From NCBI RefSeq assembly GCF_001423885.1, contig NZ_LMPP01000005.1, positions 54,285-118,284 of the forward strand: 64,000 nt of DNA, in the 5' to 3' direction. Below are positions 7,452 to 17,008 of the stretch, in pieces (positions within the stretch are counted from its first letter, which is position 1; each line of letters opens with the position of its first letter). The notes beneath the pieces are model-generated. The model was given only the letters and a program-made list of their open reading frames with translations, made no database searches and was not told where the DNA came from. The position numbers were made by a program, and so were the translations under genes. Source of the DNA: Rathayibacter sp. Leaf185 (GTDB taxonomy: Bacteria; Actinomycetota; Actinomycetes; Actinomycetales; Microbacteriaceae).

Positions 7452-7526
7452 GCCTGCCCCCTGCGGAAGCCGAACTTCTGAGGACCGACCTCTGCAAGCC
7501 GGACCTCGGGGAGGCCCGGTGGGAAG

Positions 7527-7558
7527 CCAGAAGGCCCGGGCGGACCCGGGCCTTCTGG
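7527..7558 (-). terminator. Intrinsic-type terminator after infB
   Basis: A perfect 14-bp stem (ccagaaggcccggg) with a 4-nt loop, 11 nt past the infB stop. There is no long U-tract, as is common in high-GC actinobacteria. Confidence 0.8.
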
Positions 7559-7568
7559 GGAGTCGGGA

Positions 7569-10481
7569 TCAGCCTCGCGGCTTCTCCTTCATCTCGATCG
7601 TCTCGATCTCGTCGCCGATCTGGATGTCGTTGTACTTCCCGAGACCGATACCGGCCTCGTAGTCCGTACGGACCTCCGTGACGTCGTCCTTGAAGCGACG
7701 CAGCGACTCAATGGCGAGGTTGTCGCCGACGACGACGCCATCGCGGATGACGCGCGCCTTCGAGTTGCGGGTGATCGTGCCGGAGCGGACGATGACACCC
7801 GCGATGTTGCCGAACTTCGAGGAGCGGAACACCTCGCGGATCTCGGCGACACCCGACTGGACCTCTTCGAACTCGGGCTTGAGCATGCCCTTGAGCGAGT
7901 TCTCGACCTCTTCGATCGCGTTGTAGATGACCGAGTAGAAGCGGATGTCCACTCCTTCTCGAGCAGCGCGCTCGCGGGCCTTCGGGTCGGGGCGGACGTT
8001 GAAGCCCACGATGATCGCGTTGTCGATCGTCGCGAGGTTGACGTCCGACTCCGTGATCGCACCGACACCGCGGTGGATGATGCGCAGCTGCACCGAGTCG
8101 TCGACCTCGATCTTGACGAGCGACTCCTCCAGCGCCTCGACGGCACCCGACACGTCGCCCTTGATGATGAGGTTGAGCGATTCGACCTTGCCCTCCTCGA
8201 GAGCACGGGTGAAGTCCTCGAGCGAGATGCGCTTGCGGGCCTTGGCCAGCAGGGCGTTGCGCTGAGCGGCTTCGCGCTTCTCGGCGATCTGGCGCGCCGT
8301 GCGGTCCTCCTCGGTGACGAGGAAGGTGTCGCCGGCGCGGGGCACGGACGAGAGTCCCTGCACCTGGACCGGTCGCGACGGCACGGCCTCGAGGACGGCG
8401 ACGCCGTTCTCGTCGGCCATCGCACGGACGCGGCCGTAGGCCGTTCCCGCGACGATCGCATCGCCGACACGCAGCGTTCCCGACTGGATGAGCACGGTCG
8501 CGACCGCACCGCGTCCCTTGTCGAGCTTCGCCTCGATCGCGACTCCGCGTGCCTCCTTGTTGGGGTTGGCGCGCAGGTCGAGACCGGCGTCCGCGGTGAG
8601 CAGCACGGCGTCCAGCAGGTCCTGGATGCCCGTGTTGGCTCGCGCCGACACGTCGACGAACATGACGTCTCCGCCGTACTCCTCGGCGACCAGACCGAAC
8701 TCGGTGAGCTGCTGGCGCACCTTGGCCGGGTTGGCGTCGGGCTTGTCCACCTTGTTGACCGCGACCACGATCGGCACGTTGGCCGCCTGGGCGTGGTTCA
8801 GCGCCTCGATGGTCTGCGGCATGATGCCGTCGTCCGCCGCGACCACGAGGATCGCGATGTCCGTGACCTGGGCACCTCGGGCTCGCATGGCGGTGAACGC
8901 CTCGTGACCCGGGGTGTCGATGAAGGTGATCGGGCGCTCGATGCCCTCGTGCTCCGCGACGACCTGGTACGCACCGATGTGCTGCGTGATGCCGCCCGCC
9001 TCGCCGGCGACGACGTTGGCGTTGCGGATCGCGTCGAGCAGGCGCGTCTTTCCGTGGTCGACGTGACCCATGACGGTGACGACGGGGGGACGGATCTCGA
9101 GGTCCTCGTCCGTCTCGTCGTCGAGCTCCTGCTCGAGGTCGAGACCGAAGCCCTCCAGGAGCTCCTTGTCCTCGTCCTCGGGCGAGACGACCTGGATCTT
9201 GAAGCCGAGCTCTCCGCCGAGCACCTCGAAGGTGGCCTCGTCGAGCGACTCGGTCGCCGTCGCCATCTCGCCGAGGGCGAAGAGCACCGTGACCAGGTTG
9301 CCGGGGGGCACCGGCACGCCGGTCATGGCCTCGATCTTGTCGGCGAAGTCCGAGATCGACGCGCCGCGGCGCAGACGGATGACCGTCTTGCCGTCGCCGC
9401 GGGGGACGCTGACGCCGCCGAGCGACGGGGCCTCCCTGAGCTCGAACTCCTGACGCTTCGTGCGCTTGGACTTGCGGGCCTTGCTCTTGCCGCCACCGCG
9501 ACCGAACGCACCCGCGGTGCCACCACCGGGACCGCGACCGCGACCGCCGCCACCACCGGGACGAGGGGCGAATCCGCCACCTGCTCCGGGGGCGCCACCG
9601 GGACGCTGGAAGCCGCCGCCGGCCGGACGACCGGGGCCGCCGGGACGACCGGCTCCTCCGCCGCCGGGACCGCCGGGACGCTGGCCGAAGCCTGCAGGGC
9701 GCTGACCCATGCCGGGACCGCCGGGACGCGGGGCGCCGGGGCGGGGAGCAGCAGGGCGGGGGATGTTGCTCGGGGTCGGGCGCGAGCCCATTCCCTGCGA
9801 GCTCGCGAAGGGGTTGTTCCCGGGGCGGGGAGCAGCGGGACGCTGACCCATGCCCTGGTTGCTCGCGAACGGGTTGTTGCCGGGCCGGGGCGCGCCGCCG
9901 GGGCGGGTCGATCCACCGGCTCCGCCGGAGCGCGGCGGGGCGGCCGCGGGGGCCGGGCGAGGGGTCGCCGGCTTCGGGCCACCGGGGGTCGGGCCGTCGG
10001 AGGGCTTCTCCGCCGCGGGGGCGGAGGGCGTCTCGACGGGGGCCGGGGTCGCTGCAGCGGCGGGTGCGGCCGGAGCCGGCGCCTCGGCGGGTGCGTTGGC
10101 GGCGTCCTGGGCGCGCTGGGCGGCCGCAGCCTCCTGCGCGGCCTGAGCCGCGACCTGGCGCTCGGCCACCGACATCGGAGGAGCCGGCGCCGGAGCGGGC
10201 GGCTTGACCGGGCCGGGGGTGGGCGCGGAGGGACGGGCGCCGGAGGGGCGGGGAGCCCCGGGGCGGGCGGTGTTGCTGGGTGCCGCCGGAGTCGACGACG
10301 GAGCACTCGCCCCTGCACCGGCGTGGCCCTGGAGGGCCTGGCGGAGCTTGCGGGCCACGGGGGGCTCGATGCTCGAGGACGGTCCCTTGACGAACTCGCC
10401 CAGTTCCTTCAGTTTCGCAAGTGCGACCTTGCTATCGACACCGAGTTCCGATGCGATCTCGTGTACGCGTGGTTTTGCCAC
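7569..10481 (-). CDS. infB: InfB, translation initiation factor IF-2
   Basis: GTPase that delivers fMet-tRNA to the 30S subunit and promotes subunit joining. The 970-residue protein begins with the IF2N module ([20 protein letters not shown]), followed by a roughly 300-residue Ala/Pro/Gly-rich linker. The linker contains repeated NNPFAS-QGMG blocks and Arg/Gly-rich stretches, then a basic [13 protein letters not shown] segment. A second IF2N-like module ([21 protein letters not shown]) precedes the G domain, with GHVDHGKT (G1), [15 protein letters not shown] (G3) and [10 protein letters not shown] (G4), and then domains II-IV. The GTG at 10481 follows AGGAGAG closely; a start eight codons upstream would encode MQAQDRRE, which the family lacks. 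Confidence 0.97.
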   Translation of the reverse strand: MAKPRVHEIASELGVDSKVALAKLKELGEFVKGPSSSIEPPVARKLRQALQGHAGAGASAPSSTPAAPSNTARPGAPRPSGARPSAPTPGPVKPPAPAPAPPMSVAERQVAAQAAQEAAAAQRAQDAANAPAEAPAPAAPAAAATPAPVETPSAPAAEKPSDGPTPGGPKPATPRPAPAAAPPRSGGAGGSTRPGGAPRPGNNPFASNQGMGQRPAAPRPGNNPFASSQGMGSRPTPSNIPRPAAPRPGAPRPGGPGMGQRPAGFGQRPGGPGGGGAGRPGGPGRPAGGGFQRPGGAPGAGGGFAPRPGGGGGRGRGPGGGTAGAFGRGGGKSKARKSKRTKRQEFELREAPSLGGVSVPRGDGKTVIRLRRGASISDFADKIEAMTGVPVPPGNLVTVLFALGEMATATESLDEATFEVLGGELGFKIQVVSPEDEDKELLEGFGLDLEQELDDETDEDLEIRPPVVTVMGHVDHGKTRLLDAIRNANVVAGEAGGITQHIGAYQVVAEHEGIERPITFIDTPGHEAFTAMRARGAQVTDIAILVVAADDGIMPQTIEALNHAQAANVPIVVAVNKVDKPDANPAKVRQQLTEFGLVAEEYGGDVMFVDVSARANTGIQDLLDAVLLTADAGLDLRANPNKEARGVAIEAKLDKGRGAVATVLIQSGTLRVGDAIVAGTAYGRVRAMADENGVAVLEAVPSRPVQVQGLSSVPRAGDTFLVTEEDRTARQIAEKREAAQRNALLAKARKRISLEDFTRALEEGKVESLNLIIKGDVSGAVEALEESLVKIEVDDSVQLRIIHRGVGAITESDVNLATIDNAIIVGFNVRPDPKARERAAREGVDIRFYSVIYNAIEEVENSLKGMLKPEFEEVQSGVAEIREVFRSSKFGNIAGVIVRSGTITRNSKARVIRDGVVVGDNLAIESLRRFKDDVTEVRTDYEAGIGLGKYNDIQIGDEIETIEMKEKPRG

Positions 10482-10602
10482 TTCTCTCCTGTCTTGGGCC
10501 TGCACCCAAGACGGGGGCAGGCGTCACGAACGGACGGGTCTCATTTCGAGCCGCTCATCAGTCTTCGCTCATGATCAGTTCACGGGCCGTTCTGCCTGTT
10601 CT

Positions 10603-10905
10603 CTATGGTGTGATCGTGCGCTGCGTCGGGCCCTCAGGATGAGGAGCCGAGCCGGTCGGATCGCGGGTGAGGTACTGCTCGAGGCCGCTCGCGTCCACGC
10701 TTTCGCGTGTCCGGAACGCCCTGCTGAACGCTCGGCGCTTGACCGCGCGTTCATAGCAGTCCTTCGTCGGGTGGAGCCACGCTCCCCTGCCCGCAGCGAC
10801 GGCCCGCGGATCGACCGCGAGGACATCGGAGTGGGAGACGATCCTCAGAAGAGAGGATCGGGGGGCGCGCAGACGGCAGCCGACGCACGTTCTGACGGGT
10901 TCCAC
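10603..10905 (-). CDS. ylxR: YlxR family RNA-binding protein
   Basis: A 100-residue DUF448/YlxR protein, a conserved companion of nusA and infB. The family signature RTCVGCR is at residues 5-11, followed by LLRIV, the GRGAWLHP turn and a basic KRRAFSRAFR helix. Structures of the family suggest a nucleic-acid-binding pocket; a regulatory role has been proposed for homologues but cannot be read from sequence. The GTG start at 10905 is preceded by GAGGGAG. It lies 51 nt after nusA and 121 nt before infB in the same direction, consistent with one operon. Confidence 0.92.
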   Translation of the reverse strand: MEPVRTCVGCRLRAPRSSLLRIVSHSDVLAVDPRAVAAGRGAWLHPTKDCYERAVKRRAFSRAFRTRESVDASGLEQYLTRDPTGSAPHPEGPTQRTITP

Positions 10906-10956
10906 CTTACTCCCTCGTCCCCGGGAGCGCCTCCCCGCACGGCCGACGGGCGGGGA

Positions 10957-11958
10957 TCACTCCCCGTCCATCACCGAATCGGGCTGGATGTCGATCTTCG
11001 CGCCGGTGAGCTTCGCGGCGAGTCGGGCGTTCTGGCCCTCCTTGCCGATCGCGAGCGAGAGCTGGTAATCGGGCACGAGTGCGCGCACGGCCTTCAGGCT
11101 CTGGTCGATCACGAAGGCGCTGGTCACCTTGGCGGGCGACAGGGCGCTCGCGACGAAGGTCGGCAGGTCGGAGGAGTAGTCGACGATGTCGATCTTCTCG
11201 TTGTTCAGCTCGGCGGTGACCGCGCGCACGCGCTGGCCGAGCTCGCCGATGCAGGCGCCCTTGGCGTTCACTCCGGGCTCGGTCGCGCGGACGGCGATCT
11301 TGGTGCGGTGGCCGGCCTCGCGGGCGAGCGACACGATCTCGACGACTCCGGAGGCGATCTCGGGGACCTCGAGTGCGAAGAGCTTGCGCACGAGCGAGGG
11401 GTGGGTCCGGGACACCTGGACCGAGGGGCCCTTGGGTCCGCGGCCGACGCTCGTCACGTAGACGCGGATGCGGCGACCGTGGCTGTAGTCCTCACCGGGC
11501 ACCTGCTCCTCGGGGGCGAGGATCGCCTCGATCGAGCCGAGGTCGACGTGGATCATCTTGGGGTTCGGGCCCTGCTGGATGACTCCGGCGACGATGTCGC
11601 CCTCGCGGCCCTTGAACTCGCCGAGGACCTTCTCGTCTCCGATGTCGCGCAGGCGCTGGTTGATGACCTGCTTGGCGGCGAAGGCGGCGATGCGGCCGAA
11701 GTCGCGCGGCGAGTCCTCGGACTCGCCGACGACGGCGCCCTCCTCGTCCAGCTCGGGCACGAAGACCGAGACGTGACCGGTCTTGCGGTCGAGATGCACA
11801 CGGGCGTCGACGGCGGTCGCCTTGTCGGCGTCGTCGGCCTGTCCGATGTGCTTGAGGTAGGCGGTGAGGATCGCCTGCTCGATGATCTGCACGAGTTCCT
11901 CGAAGGGGATCTCGCGCTCGCGCTCCAGAAGTCTCAGAACGCTCAGGTCGATGTCCAC
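10957..11958 (-). CDS. nusA: NusA, transcription termination/antitermination factor
   Basis: RNA polymerase-associated factor for pausing, termination and antitermination. The 333-residue actinobacterial form has an N-terminal RNAP-binding domain (VLRLLERERE, LVQIIEQAILTAY), an S1 domain (REGDIVAGVIQQGPN), and two KH domains with GACIGELGQRVRAV and AIGKEGQNARLAAKLTG. The C-terminal acidic repeats of E. coli NusA are absent, as in other actinobacteria. I prefer GTG 11958 (VDIDLS) because AAAGG lies at a normal distance; an in-frame ATG at 11982 would add eight residues. No rimP gene is present in the 154-nt gap between proS and nusA. Confidence 0.95.
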   Translation of the reverse strand: MDIDLSVLRLLEREREIPFEELVQIIEQAILTAYLKHIGQADDADKATAVDARVHLDRKTGHVSVFVPELDEEGAVVGESEDSPRDFGRIAAFAAKQVINQRLRDIGDEKVLGEFKGREGDIVAGVIQQGPNPKMIHVDLGSIEAILAPEEQVPGEDYSHGRRIRVYVTSVGRGPKGPSVQVSRTHPSLVRKLFALEVPEIASGVVEIVSLAREAGHRTKIAVRATEPGVNAKGACIGELGQRVRAVTAELNNEKIDIVDYSSDLPTFVASALSPAKVTSAFVIDQSLKAVRALVPDYQLSLAIGKEGQNARLAAKLTGAKIDIQPDSVMDGE

Positions 11959-12112
11959 AGGCGGGCCTTTCTCTCTATTCACTTGGCGTCGCGGATGCGC
12001 GACCTCGTCGAAGTCCGGTCCGACGTCCGGCGGATCGGCGGCCCTGAAGGTCGCCCGATCCGCGCGTCGGAACCATTGATCCTACCCGAACGAGCGGATG
12101 ACGGCTCCGGCC

Positions 12113-13879
12113 TCAGGCTCCGAGACGGGCGAGCGCCTCGGCGGCCGAGAGCTGCTCGCGCTCCCCGGTCCGGCGGTCCCACAGCTCGACGACGCCGTCG
12201 GGGGCGCCGCGGCCGGCGATGACGATGACCGGGACTCCGATCAGCTCCGCATCGCCGAACTTCACGCCGGGCGAGACCTTCGGGCGGTCGTCGATCAGCA
12301 CCTCCCGACCTGCTGACTCGAGCGAGGCGCCGACCGACTCGGCCAGGGCGAGCGCCGACGGGTCCTTGCCCGTCGCGATCACGTGGACATCGAAGGGCGC
12401 GACGTTCTCGGGCCAGATCAGTCCGCGGTCGTCGTGGTTGCTCTCGGCGATGATCGCGAGGATCCGGGTCACCCCGATGCCATAGGAGCCCATCGTGACG
12501 GTGACGAGCTTGCCGTTCTCGTCCAGCACCTTGAGACCGAGCACGTCCGCGTACTTGCGGCCGAGCTGGAAGACGTGGCCGATCTCCATGCCCCGCGCGG
12601 TCTCGATCGGGCCGGAGCCGTCGGGGGCGGAGTCGCCCGCGCGCACCTCCGCGACCTCGACCACGCCGTCCGCTATGAAGTCGCGACCGGCGACGAGGTC
12701 GAGCACGTGCTGACCGGCGGTGTTCGCTCCGGTGATCCAGGCGGTGCCGTCGACGACCCGGGGGTCGAGCAGGAAGCGGATGCCGGTCGCCGACTTCTCG
12801 CCGAGGACGGAGCCCTCCGCGGACCAGGGGCCGATGTAGCCCTTGACGAGTCCGGGGTGTTTCGCGAAGTCCGCCTCCGTGGCCGCTTCGACCTCGGCGG
12901 GCGCGAAGGCGACCTCGGCGCGCTTGAGGTCGACGTCGCGATCGCCGGGCAGCCCGACGATCACGAGCTCGCGGGTGCCGTCGAGCGCGGTGAGCGCGAG
13001 GACGACGTTCTTGAGCGTGTCCGCGGCGGTCCAGGCACGCCCGTCGTCGCGGGGCTGCTCGGCGTTGGCGAGGTCGACGAGCGTCTGGATGGTGGGGGTG
13101 TCGGGCGAGTCGAAGACGCGCGCCGCAGCGAGCCCCTCGATCGGCAGCGCGTCGGGAACCGGGGTCCGGTACGCCTCGACGTTGGCCGCGTAGCCTCCCG
13201 CGGAGCGCACGAAGGTGTCCTCGCCGACAGGGGTCGGGTGCAGGAACTCCTCGCTGCGCGAGCCGCCCATCGCACCGGCGTCGGCCTGCACGATCACGTA
13301 CTCGAGCCCGAGGCGGGCGAAGATCCGCTCATAGGCGTCGCGCTGCAGCTGGTAGCTCGCGTCGAGGCCGGCGTCGGTGTAGTCGAAGGAGTAGGCATCC
13401 TTCATCGTGAACTCGCGGCCGCGCAGGAGGCCGGCGCGGGGGCGGGCCTCGTCGCGGTACTTGTCCTGGATCTGGTAGATCGAGAGCGGCAGATCCTTAT
13501 AGGAGGAGTACAGGTCCTTGACCAGGAGGGCGAAGAACTCCTCGTGCGTCGGCGCCAGCATGTAGTCCGCGTCCTTGCGGTCCTTCAGGCGGAAGACGCC
13601 GTCGCCGTACTCGGTCCAGCGTCCCGACAGCTCGTAGGGCTCGCGGGGAAGCAGCGCCGGGAAGTGGACCTCCTGCGCGCCCGCCGCCTCCATCTCGTCG
13701 CGGATGATGCGCTCGATGCGGCGCTTGACGCGCAGCCCCAGGGGCAGCCAGGCGAAGACGCCGGGAGCCTGGCGACGGATGTAGCCGGCCCGCACCAGGA
13801 GGCGGTGGCTGGCGACCTCGGCGTCGGCCGGATCCTCTCGGAGGGTACGGACGAACAGGTGCGAGAGACGGGTGACCAC
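12113..13879 (-). CDS. proS: ProS, prolyl-tRNA synthetase (bacterial type with editing domain)
   Basis: Charges tRNA-Pro with proline. The 588-residue protein is the long bacterial type: class II motif 1 region ([23 protein letters not shown]), motif 2 ([26 protein letters not shown]), an inserted YbaK-like editing domain (about 225-400), motif 3 ([17 protein letters not shown]) and a C-terminal anticodon-binding domain (FDVHVIATG...[19 protein letters not shown]). GTG 13879 has a TAGGAT box ending 8 nt upstream, so the gene probably has its own leaderless promoter although it lies just 49 nt after ispG. Confidence 0.97.
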   Translation of the reverse strand: MVTRLSHLFVRTLREDPADAEVASHRLLVRAGYIRRQAPGVFAWLPLGLRVKRRIERIIRDEMEAAGAQEVHFPALLPREPYELSGRWTEYGDGVFRLKDRKDADYMLAPTHEEFFALLVKDLYSSYKDLPLSIYQIQDKYRDEARPRAGLLRGREFTMKDAYSFDYTDAGLDASYQLQRDAYERIFARLGLEYVIVQADAGAMGGSRSEEFLHPTPVGEDTFVRSAGGYAANVEAYRTPVPDALPIEGLAAARVFDSPDTPTIQTLVDLANAEQPRDDGRAWTAADTLKNVVLALTALDGTRELVIVGLPGDRDVDLKRAEVAFAPAEVEAATEADFAKHPGLVKGYIGPWSAEGSVLGEKSATGIRFLLDPRVVDGTAWITGANTAGQHVLDLVAGRDFIADGVVEVAEVRAGDSAPDGSGPIETARGMEIGHVFQLGRKYADVLGLKVLDENGKLVTVTMGSYGIGVTRILAIIAESNHDDRGLIWPENVAPFDVHVIATGKDPSALALAESVGASLESAGREVLIDDRPKVSPGVKFGDAELIGVPVIVIAGRGAPDGVVELWDRRTGEREQLSAAEALARLGA

Positions 13880-13887
13880 GAGGGACG

Positions 13888-13893
13888 ATCCTA
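13888..13893 (-). promoter_or_regulatory. -10 box of proS (leaderless)
   Basis: TAGGAT on the minus strand, 8 nt before GTG 13879, within the short ispG-proS gap. Confidence 0.5.
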
Positions 13894-13928
13894 TCCGGAG
13901 TCCTCGGGCCGCCCGCTCGCGCGCCGGC

Positions 13929-15086
13929 TCAGTTGGCGACGGTGACGACCGGAGAACCGGTCGAGGTGTCGTCGGCAGGCATCTCGGCGGCCAGGCGGTT
14001 GGCCTCCTCGATCAGCGTCTTGACGATCTCCGACTCCGGGACGGTCTTGACGACCTCGCCCTTGACGAAGATCTGGCCCTTGCCGTTGCCGGAGGCGACA
14101 CCCAGGTCGGCATCGCGGGCCTCGCCCGGCCCGTTGACGACGCAGCCCATGACGGCCACGCGGAGGGGGACGGTCATGCCCTCGAGGCCGGCGGTCACGT
14201 CGTTCGCGAGCGTGTAGACGTCGACCTGCGCTCGCCCGCAGCTCGGGCACGAGACGATCTCGAGCTTGCGCTCGCGGAGGTTCAGCGACTGCAGGATCTG
14301 CAGGCCGACCTTGACCTCCTGCGCGGGCGGAGCCGACAGCGAGACGCGGATGGTGTCGCCGATGCCCTCGCCGAGGAGGATGCCGAACGCCGTGGCCGAC
14401 TTGATCGTGCCCTGGAACTCGGGCCCCGCCTCCGTCACGCCGAGGTGGAGCGGCCAGTCGCCGCGCTCGGCGAGCTGACGGTAGGCCTTCACCATGACGA
14501 CAGGGTCGTTGTGCTTGACCGAGATCTTGAAGTCGTGGAAGTCGTGCTCCTCGAACAGGCTCGCCTCCCAGACGGCGCTCTCGACGAGCGCCTCGGGGGT
14601 CGCCTTGCCGTACTTCTGCATCAGGCTCGGCTCGAGCGATCCGGCGTTGACGCCGATGCGGATCGAGACGCCGGCGGCCTTCGCGGCGGCGGCGATCTTG
14701 CCGACCTGGTCGTCGAACTTGCGGATGTTGCCGGGGTTCACCCGGACGGCCGCACAGCCCGCGTCGATCGCCGCGTAGACGTAGTTGGGCTGGAAGTGGA
14801 TGTCGGCGATCACCGGGATCTGGCTCTTCTTGGCGATGATCGGGAGCGCCTCCGCGTCGTCGCGACTCGGCACCGCCACGCGGACGATGTCGCAGCCGGA
14901 CGCGGTGAGCTCGGCGATCTGCTGGAGCGTCGCGTTGATGTTCGTCGTCGGCGTCGTGCACATGGACTGCACGCTCACCTGGGCGTTGCCGCCCACGAGC
15001 ACCTTGCCGACCTTGATCTGACGGGACTTGCGGCGGGGGGCGAGGGTCTCGGGGACCTTGGGCAAACCCAGATTCACTGCTGGCAC
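13929..15086 (-). CDS. ispG: IspG, (E)-4-hydroxy-3-methylbut-2-enyl-diphosphate synthase
   Basis: Sixth step of the MEP isoprenoid pathway: reductive conversion of MEcPP to HMBPP by a 4Fe-4S enzyme. The 385-residue protein has the TIM-barrel part ([52 protein letters not shown]) and the cluster domain with [10 protein letters not shown] and [15 protein letters not shown] supplying the cluster cysteines and glutamate. Two starts compete: ATG 15095 and GTG 15086. I choose GTG because a TACGAT -10 box (15099-15094) overlaps that ATG and ends 7 nt before the GTG. It shares the pathway with dxr 2 kb away. Confidence 0.95.
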   Translation of the reverse strand: MPAVNLGLPKVPETLAPRRKSRQIKVGKVLVGGNAQVSVQSMCTTPTTNINATLQQIAELTASGCDIVRVAVPSRDDAEALPIIAKKSQIPVIADIHFQPNYVYAAIDAGCAAVRVNPGNIRKFDDQVGKIAAAAKAAGVSIRIGVNAGSLEPSLMQKYGKATPEALVESAVWEASLFEEHDFHDFKISVKHNDPVVMVKAYRQLAERGDWPLHLGVTEAGPEFQGTIKSATAFGILLGEGIGDTIRVSLSAPPAQEVKVGLQILQSLNLRERKLEIVSCPSCGRAQVDVYTLANDVTAGLEGMTVPLRVAVMGCVVNGPGEARDADLGVASGNGKGQIFVKGEVVKTVPESEIVKTLIEEANRLAAEMPADDTSTGSPVVTVAN

Positions 15087-15093
15087 GCCCTCC

Positions 15094-15099
15094 ATCGTA
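15094..15099 (-). promoter_or_regulatory. -10 box of ispG (leaderless)
   Basis: TACGAT, 7 nt before GTG 15086. It overlaps the alternative ATG at 15095, which would then not be in the mRNA. Confidence 0.5.
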
Positions 15100-15391
15100 C
15101 GCGGGCTCCGCCTCCCTCCCCCTCGGACCCCCTCCCCGTTCAGCCACCGGTCAGCCAGCCCGCCCATGGACCCCGCCTCGCGGACCCGTCGGACGGTCCC
15201 CGCCGACTCCTGGTGGTCGAGCGGCTCGAAGGATGCATCGCGACTCACTTGCATCAGTGCGCCCCGTGCCCCTCACCCTCTGGCCCAGGTGGACGTCGAC
15301 GCGCCTGCTACGCGGGCCACAGGCCACCGCCTCCAGGCCCGGCGAACACCTCGGAGGCGAACGCGTGAATCGCGTCCCAGCGATTCGCGCT

Positions 15392-15448
15392 AGCCGACCG
15401 CGGCACGCTCCACCTACGCAACCACCCCGGAAAGCCGACCGCGGCACG
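15392..15448. repeat. 16-bp direct repeat pair
   Basis: The sequence agccgaccgcggcacg occurs at 15392-15407 and again at 15433-15448; the second copy runs into the terminator stem. Confidence 0.8.
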
Positions 15449-15468
15449 CCGGGCTACGCCCGGCGTGC
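15444..15468 (-). terminator. Terminator hairpin after rseP
   Basis: A perfect 11-bp stem (gcacgccgggc) with a 3-nt loop, 8 nt past the rseP stop on the minus strand. Confidence 0.75.
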
Positions 15469-15476
15469 AATCCAAC

Positions 15477-16853
15477 TCAGAACAGCCGAATGGGGTTCAC
15501 GATGTCGGCGTAGATGAGAAGCGCGCTCATGCCGCCGAGCACGATGACGACCACGTAGGTCAACGGCAGCAGCCGGGCGATGTCGAAGGGCCCGGGGTCG
15601 CGCCTGCCGAAGAGCTTCGCGGTGCGGCGCCGGAGGCCCTCCCAGAGTGCGCCGGCGATGTGTCCGCCGTCCATCGGGAGCAGCGGCACCAGGTTGAAGA
15701 CGAGCAGTGCGACGTTGAGCGAGGCGAGCACGCCGACCATCGTCTGCACCTTCGAGACGATCGGCAGCTGGTCGGAGGCGGCGATCTCGCCCGCGATGCG
15801 GCCGACGCCGACCACGCTGATCGGTCCGTTGGCGTCGCGCTCCTCGTTGCCGAAGGCGGCCTGCGCGACGTCGTAGAGGCGCTGCGGCAGGTTGAGGATC
15901 ACGTGCGCGACGCTCGTGATGTTGGTCCACACCGTCTCGGGGACGGCGGTGATCGGCTGCTGCACGAGCGCGCTGGTCGGCGAGATGCCGATGAAGCCGA
16001 CCGTCTGCGTCTCGACGGCTCCGGAGGAGTCCGTCACGACCGCGCCCGAGGCGTCGGTGACCGCGACCTCGTTCTCGACGGGGGTGATGGTGAGGGAGAA
16101 GGACTGTCCGTCACGGTCGACGACGACGTCGAGCGGCGTGTTCGCCGACTCCCGGATGATCGGGGTGAGGTCCTCCCACGACGAGACGGCGGTGCCGTCG
16201 ATCGAGGTGATGGTGTCCCCCGGCAGGATCCCCGCCTCGGCACCGGGCGACAGCGGGTCGTCGGCGGAGCAGGTCTCTGCCCCCGTGGACGAGGCGGGGA
16301 CGACGCACTGCGAGACCGTGGCGATGGTCGAGGTGCTCTGAGCGACTCCGATGCCGCACAGGAGGACAGTGAAGAGGACGCTCGCGATGACGAGGTTCAT
16401 GAAGGGCCCGCCGACCATGACGACGACGCGCTTCCATACCGGCAGCCGGTAGAAGGCGCGGTGCTCCTCCCCCTCGCCGATGGTCTCCGCGCTCGCGGCG
16501 CGCGCTTCGTCGATCATCGAGGTTCGGCTGCTCGCGCGGATGTCGGCGGACTGCTGGCCGACGCCCTTGAACATGCCGACGGCCGACTCCGTGAGGGGGT
16601 CGCCCTCGTGCTTCGGCGGGTACATGCCGATCATCGCGATGTAGCCGCCGAGCGGGATCGCCTTGATCCCGTACTCCGTCTCTCCGCGACGCCTCGAGAA
16701 GATCGTGGGACCGAATCCGATCATGTACTGCGTGACCTTGACGCCGAACAGCTTCGCGGGCACCAGGTGCCCGACCTCGTGCAGGGCGATCGAGAGCGCG
16801 ACACCGACGGCGATGATGACGACGCCGAGGACGAAGAGCAGCACGGATTCCAC
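15477..16853 (-). CDS. rseP: RseP-type site-2 (M50) membrane metalloprotease
   Basis: Zinc intramembrane protease (Rip1/RseP family) that cleaves membrane-bound regulators such as anti-sigma factors. The 458-residue protein has HEVGH (H25-H29) in the first membrane helix, the GGPFMNLVIA motif that begins another core helix, a PDZ domain between them (PGAEAGILPGDTITSIDGTAVSSWEDL), and the third-ligand motif LVPLLPMDGGHI near residue 400. About four transmembrane helices are visible. GTG 16853 has a TACAGT box 6 nt upstream. It is followed by ispG and preceded by dxr, the usual actinobacterial dxr-rseP-ispG order. The substrate is unknown from this window. Confidence 0.93.
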   Translation of the reverse strand: MESVLLFVLGVVIIAVGVALSIALHEVGHLVPAKLFGVKVTQYMIGFGPTIFSRRRGETEYGIKAIPLGGYIAMIGMYPPKHEGDPLTESAVGMFKGVGQQSADIRASSRTSMIDEARAASAETIGEGEEHRAFYRLPVWKRVVVMVGGPFMNLVIASVLFTVLLCGIGVAQSTSTIATVSQCVVPASSTGAETCSADDPLSPGAEAGILPGDTITSIDGTAVSSWEDLTPIIRESANTPLDVVVDRDGQSFSLTITPVENEVAVTDASGAVVTDSSGAVETQTVGFIGISPTSALVQQPITAVPETVWTNITSVAHVILNLPQRLYDVAQAAFGNEERDANGPISVVGVGRIAGEIAASDQLPIVSKVQTMVGVLASLNVALLVFNLVPLLPMDGGHIAGALWEGLRRRTAKLFGRRDPGPFDIARLLPLTYVVVIVLGGMSALLIYADIVNPIRLF

Positions 16854-16859
16854 TGGGTC

Positions 16860-16865
16860 ACTGTA
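16860..16865 (-). promoter_or_regulatory. -10 box of rseP (leaderless)
   Basis: TACAGT on the minus strand, 6 nt before GTG 16853; supports this start over the internal GTG three codons later. Confidence 0.55.
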
Positions 16866-16902
16866 GGCCGGGCACGAGGCGTTCTGCTGGGCCCGGCCTG
16901 GG

Positions 16903-16964
16903 CGTCGTCGATGAGTCGCGGTAGCGAGCCCGCCCTGAGCCGAGAGCGCGACTCATCGACGATG
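16903..16964. repeat. 62-bp palindromic element, probable third family member
   Basis: Arms 16903-16920 and 16947-16964 pair at 17 of 18 positions. Inside lie a mini-hairpin (tcgc-ggta-gcga) and gcccgccctgagccgag, resembling the core of the elements at 7203 and 7369. It is located between dxr and rseP. Confidence 0.7.
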
Positions 16965-17008
16965 AGTGCACGGCGACCGTTCCCGGCCGACGTTCTGCGC
17001 CGCAGAGC

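Larger units (their letters stand above)
7104..7568. other. Gene-free gap with two palindromic elements and the infB terminator
   Basis: No credible coding sequence. The gap holds the rbfA 5' region (a taatgatta palindrome near 7150-7158), two long palindromes (7203-7283 and 7369-7451) and a perfect terminator hairpin (7527-7558). Confidence 0.85.
15100..15476. other. Gene-free gap between ispG and rseP
   Basis: No supportable coding sequence. It contains a 7-bp hairpin (15367-15386), a 16-bp direct repeat (15392-15407 and 15433-15448) and the rseP terminator at 15444-15468; the remainder shows no clear signal. Confidence 0.7.

Noticed and set aside
8073..10574. 833-codon open frame antisense to infB
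   Set aside because: It is a shadow of the infB codon bias at high GC; the product is low-complexity Asp/Arg/Gly and lacks a start with promoter or Shine-Dalgarno support, while infB is certain.
15170..15260. Fragment resembling a dispersed repeat (ggtggtcgagcggctcgaag region)
   Set aside because: Reminiscent of a repeat common in related genomes, but no second copy exists in this window, so it cannot be supported from the sequence.
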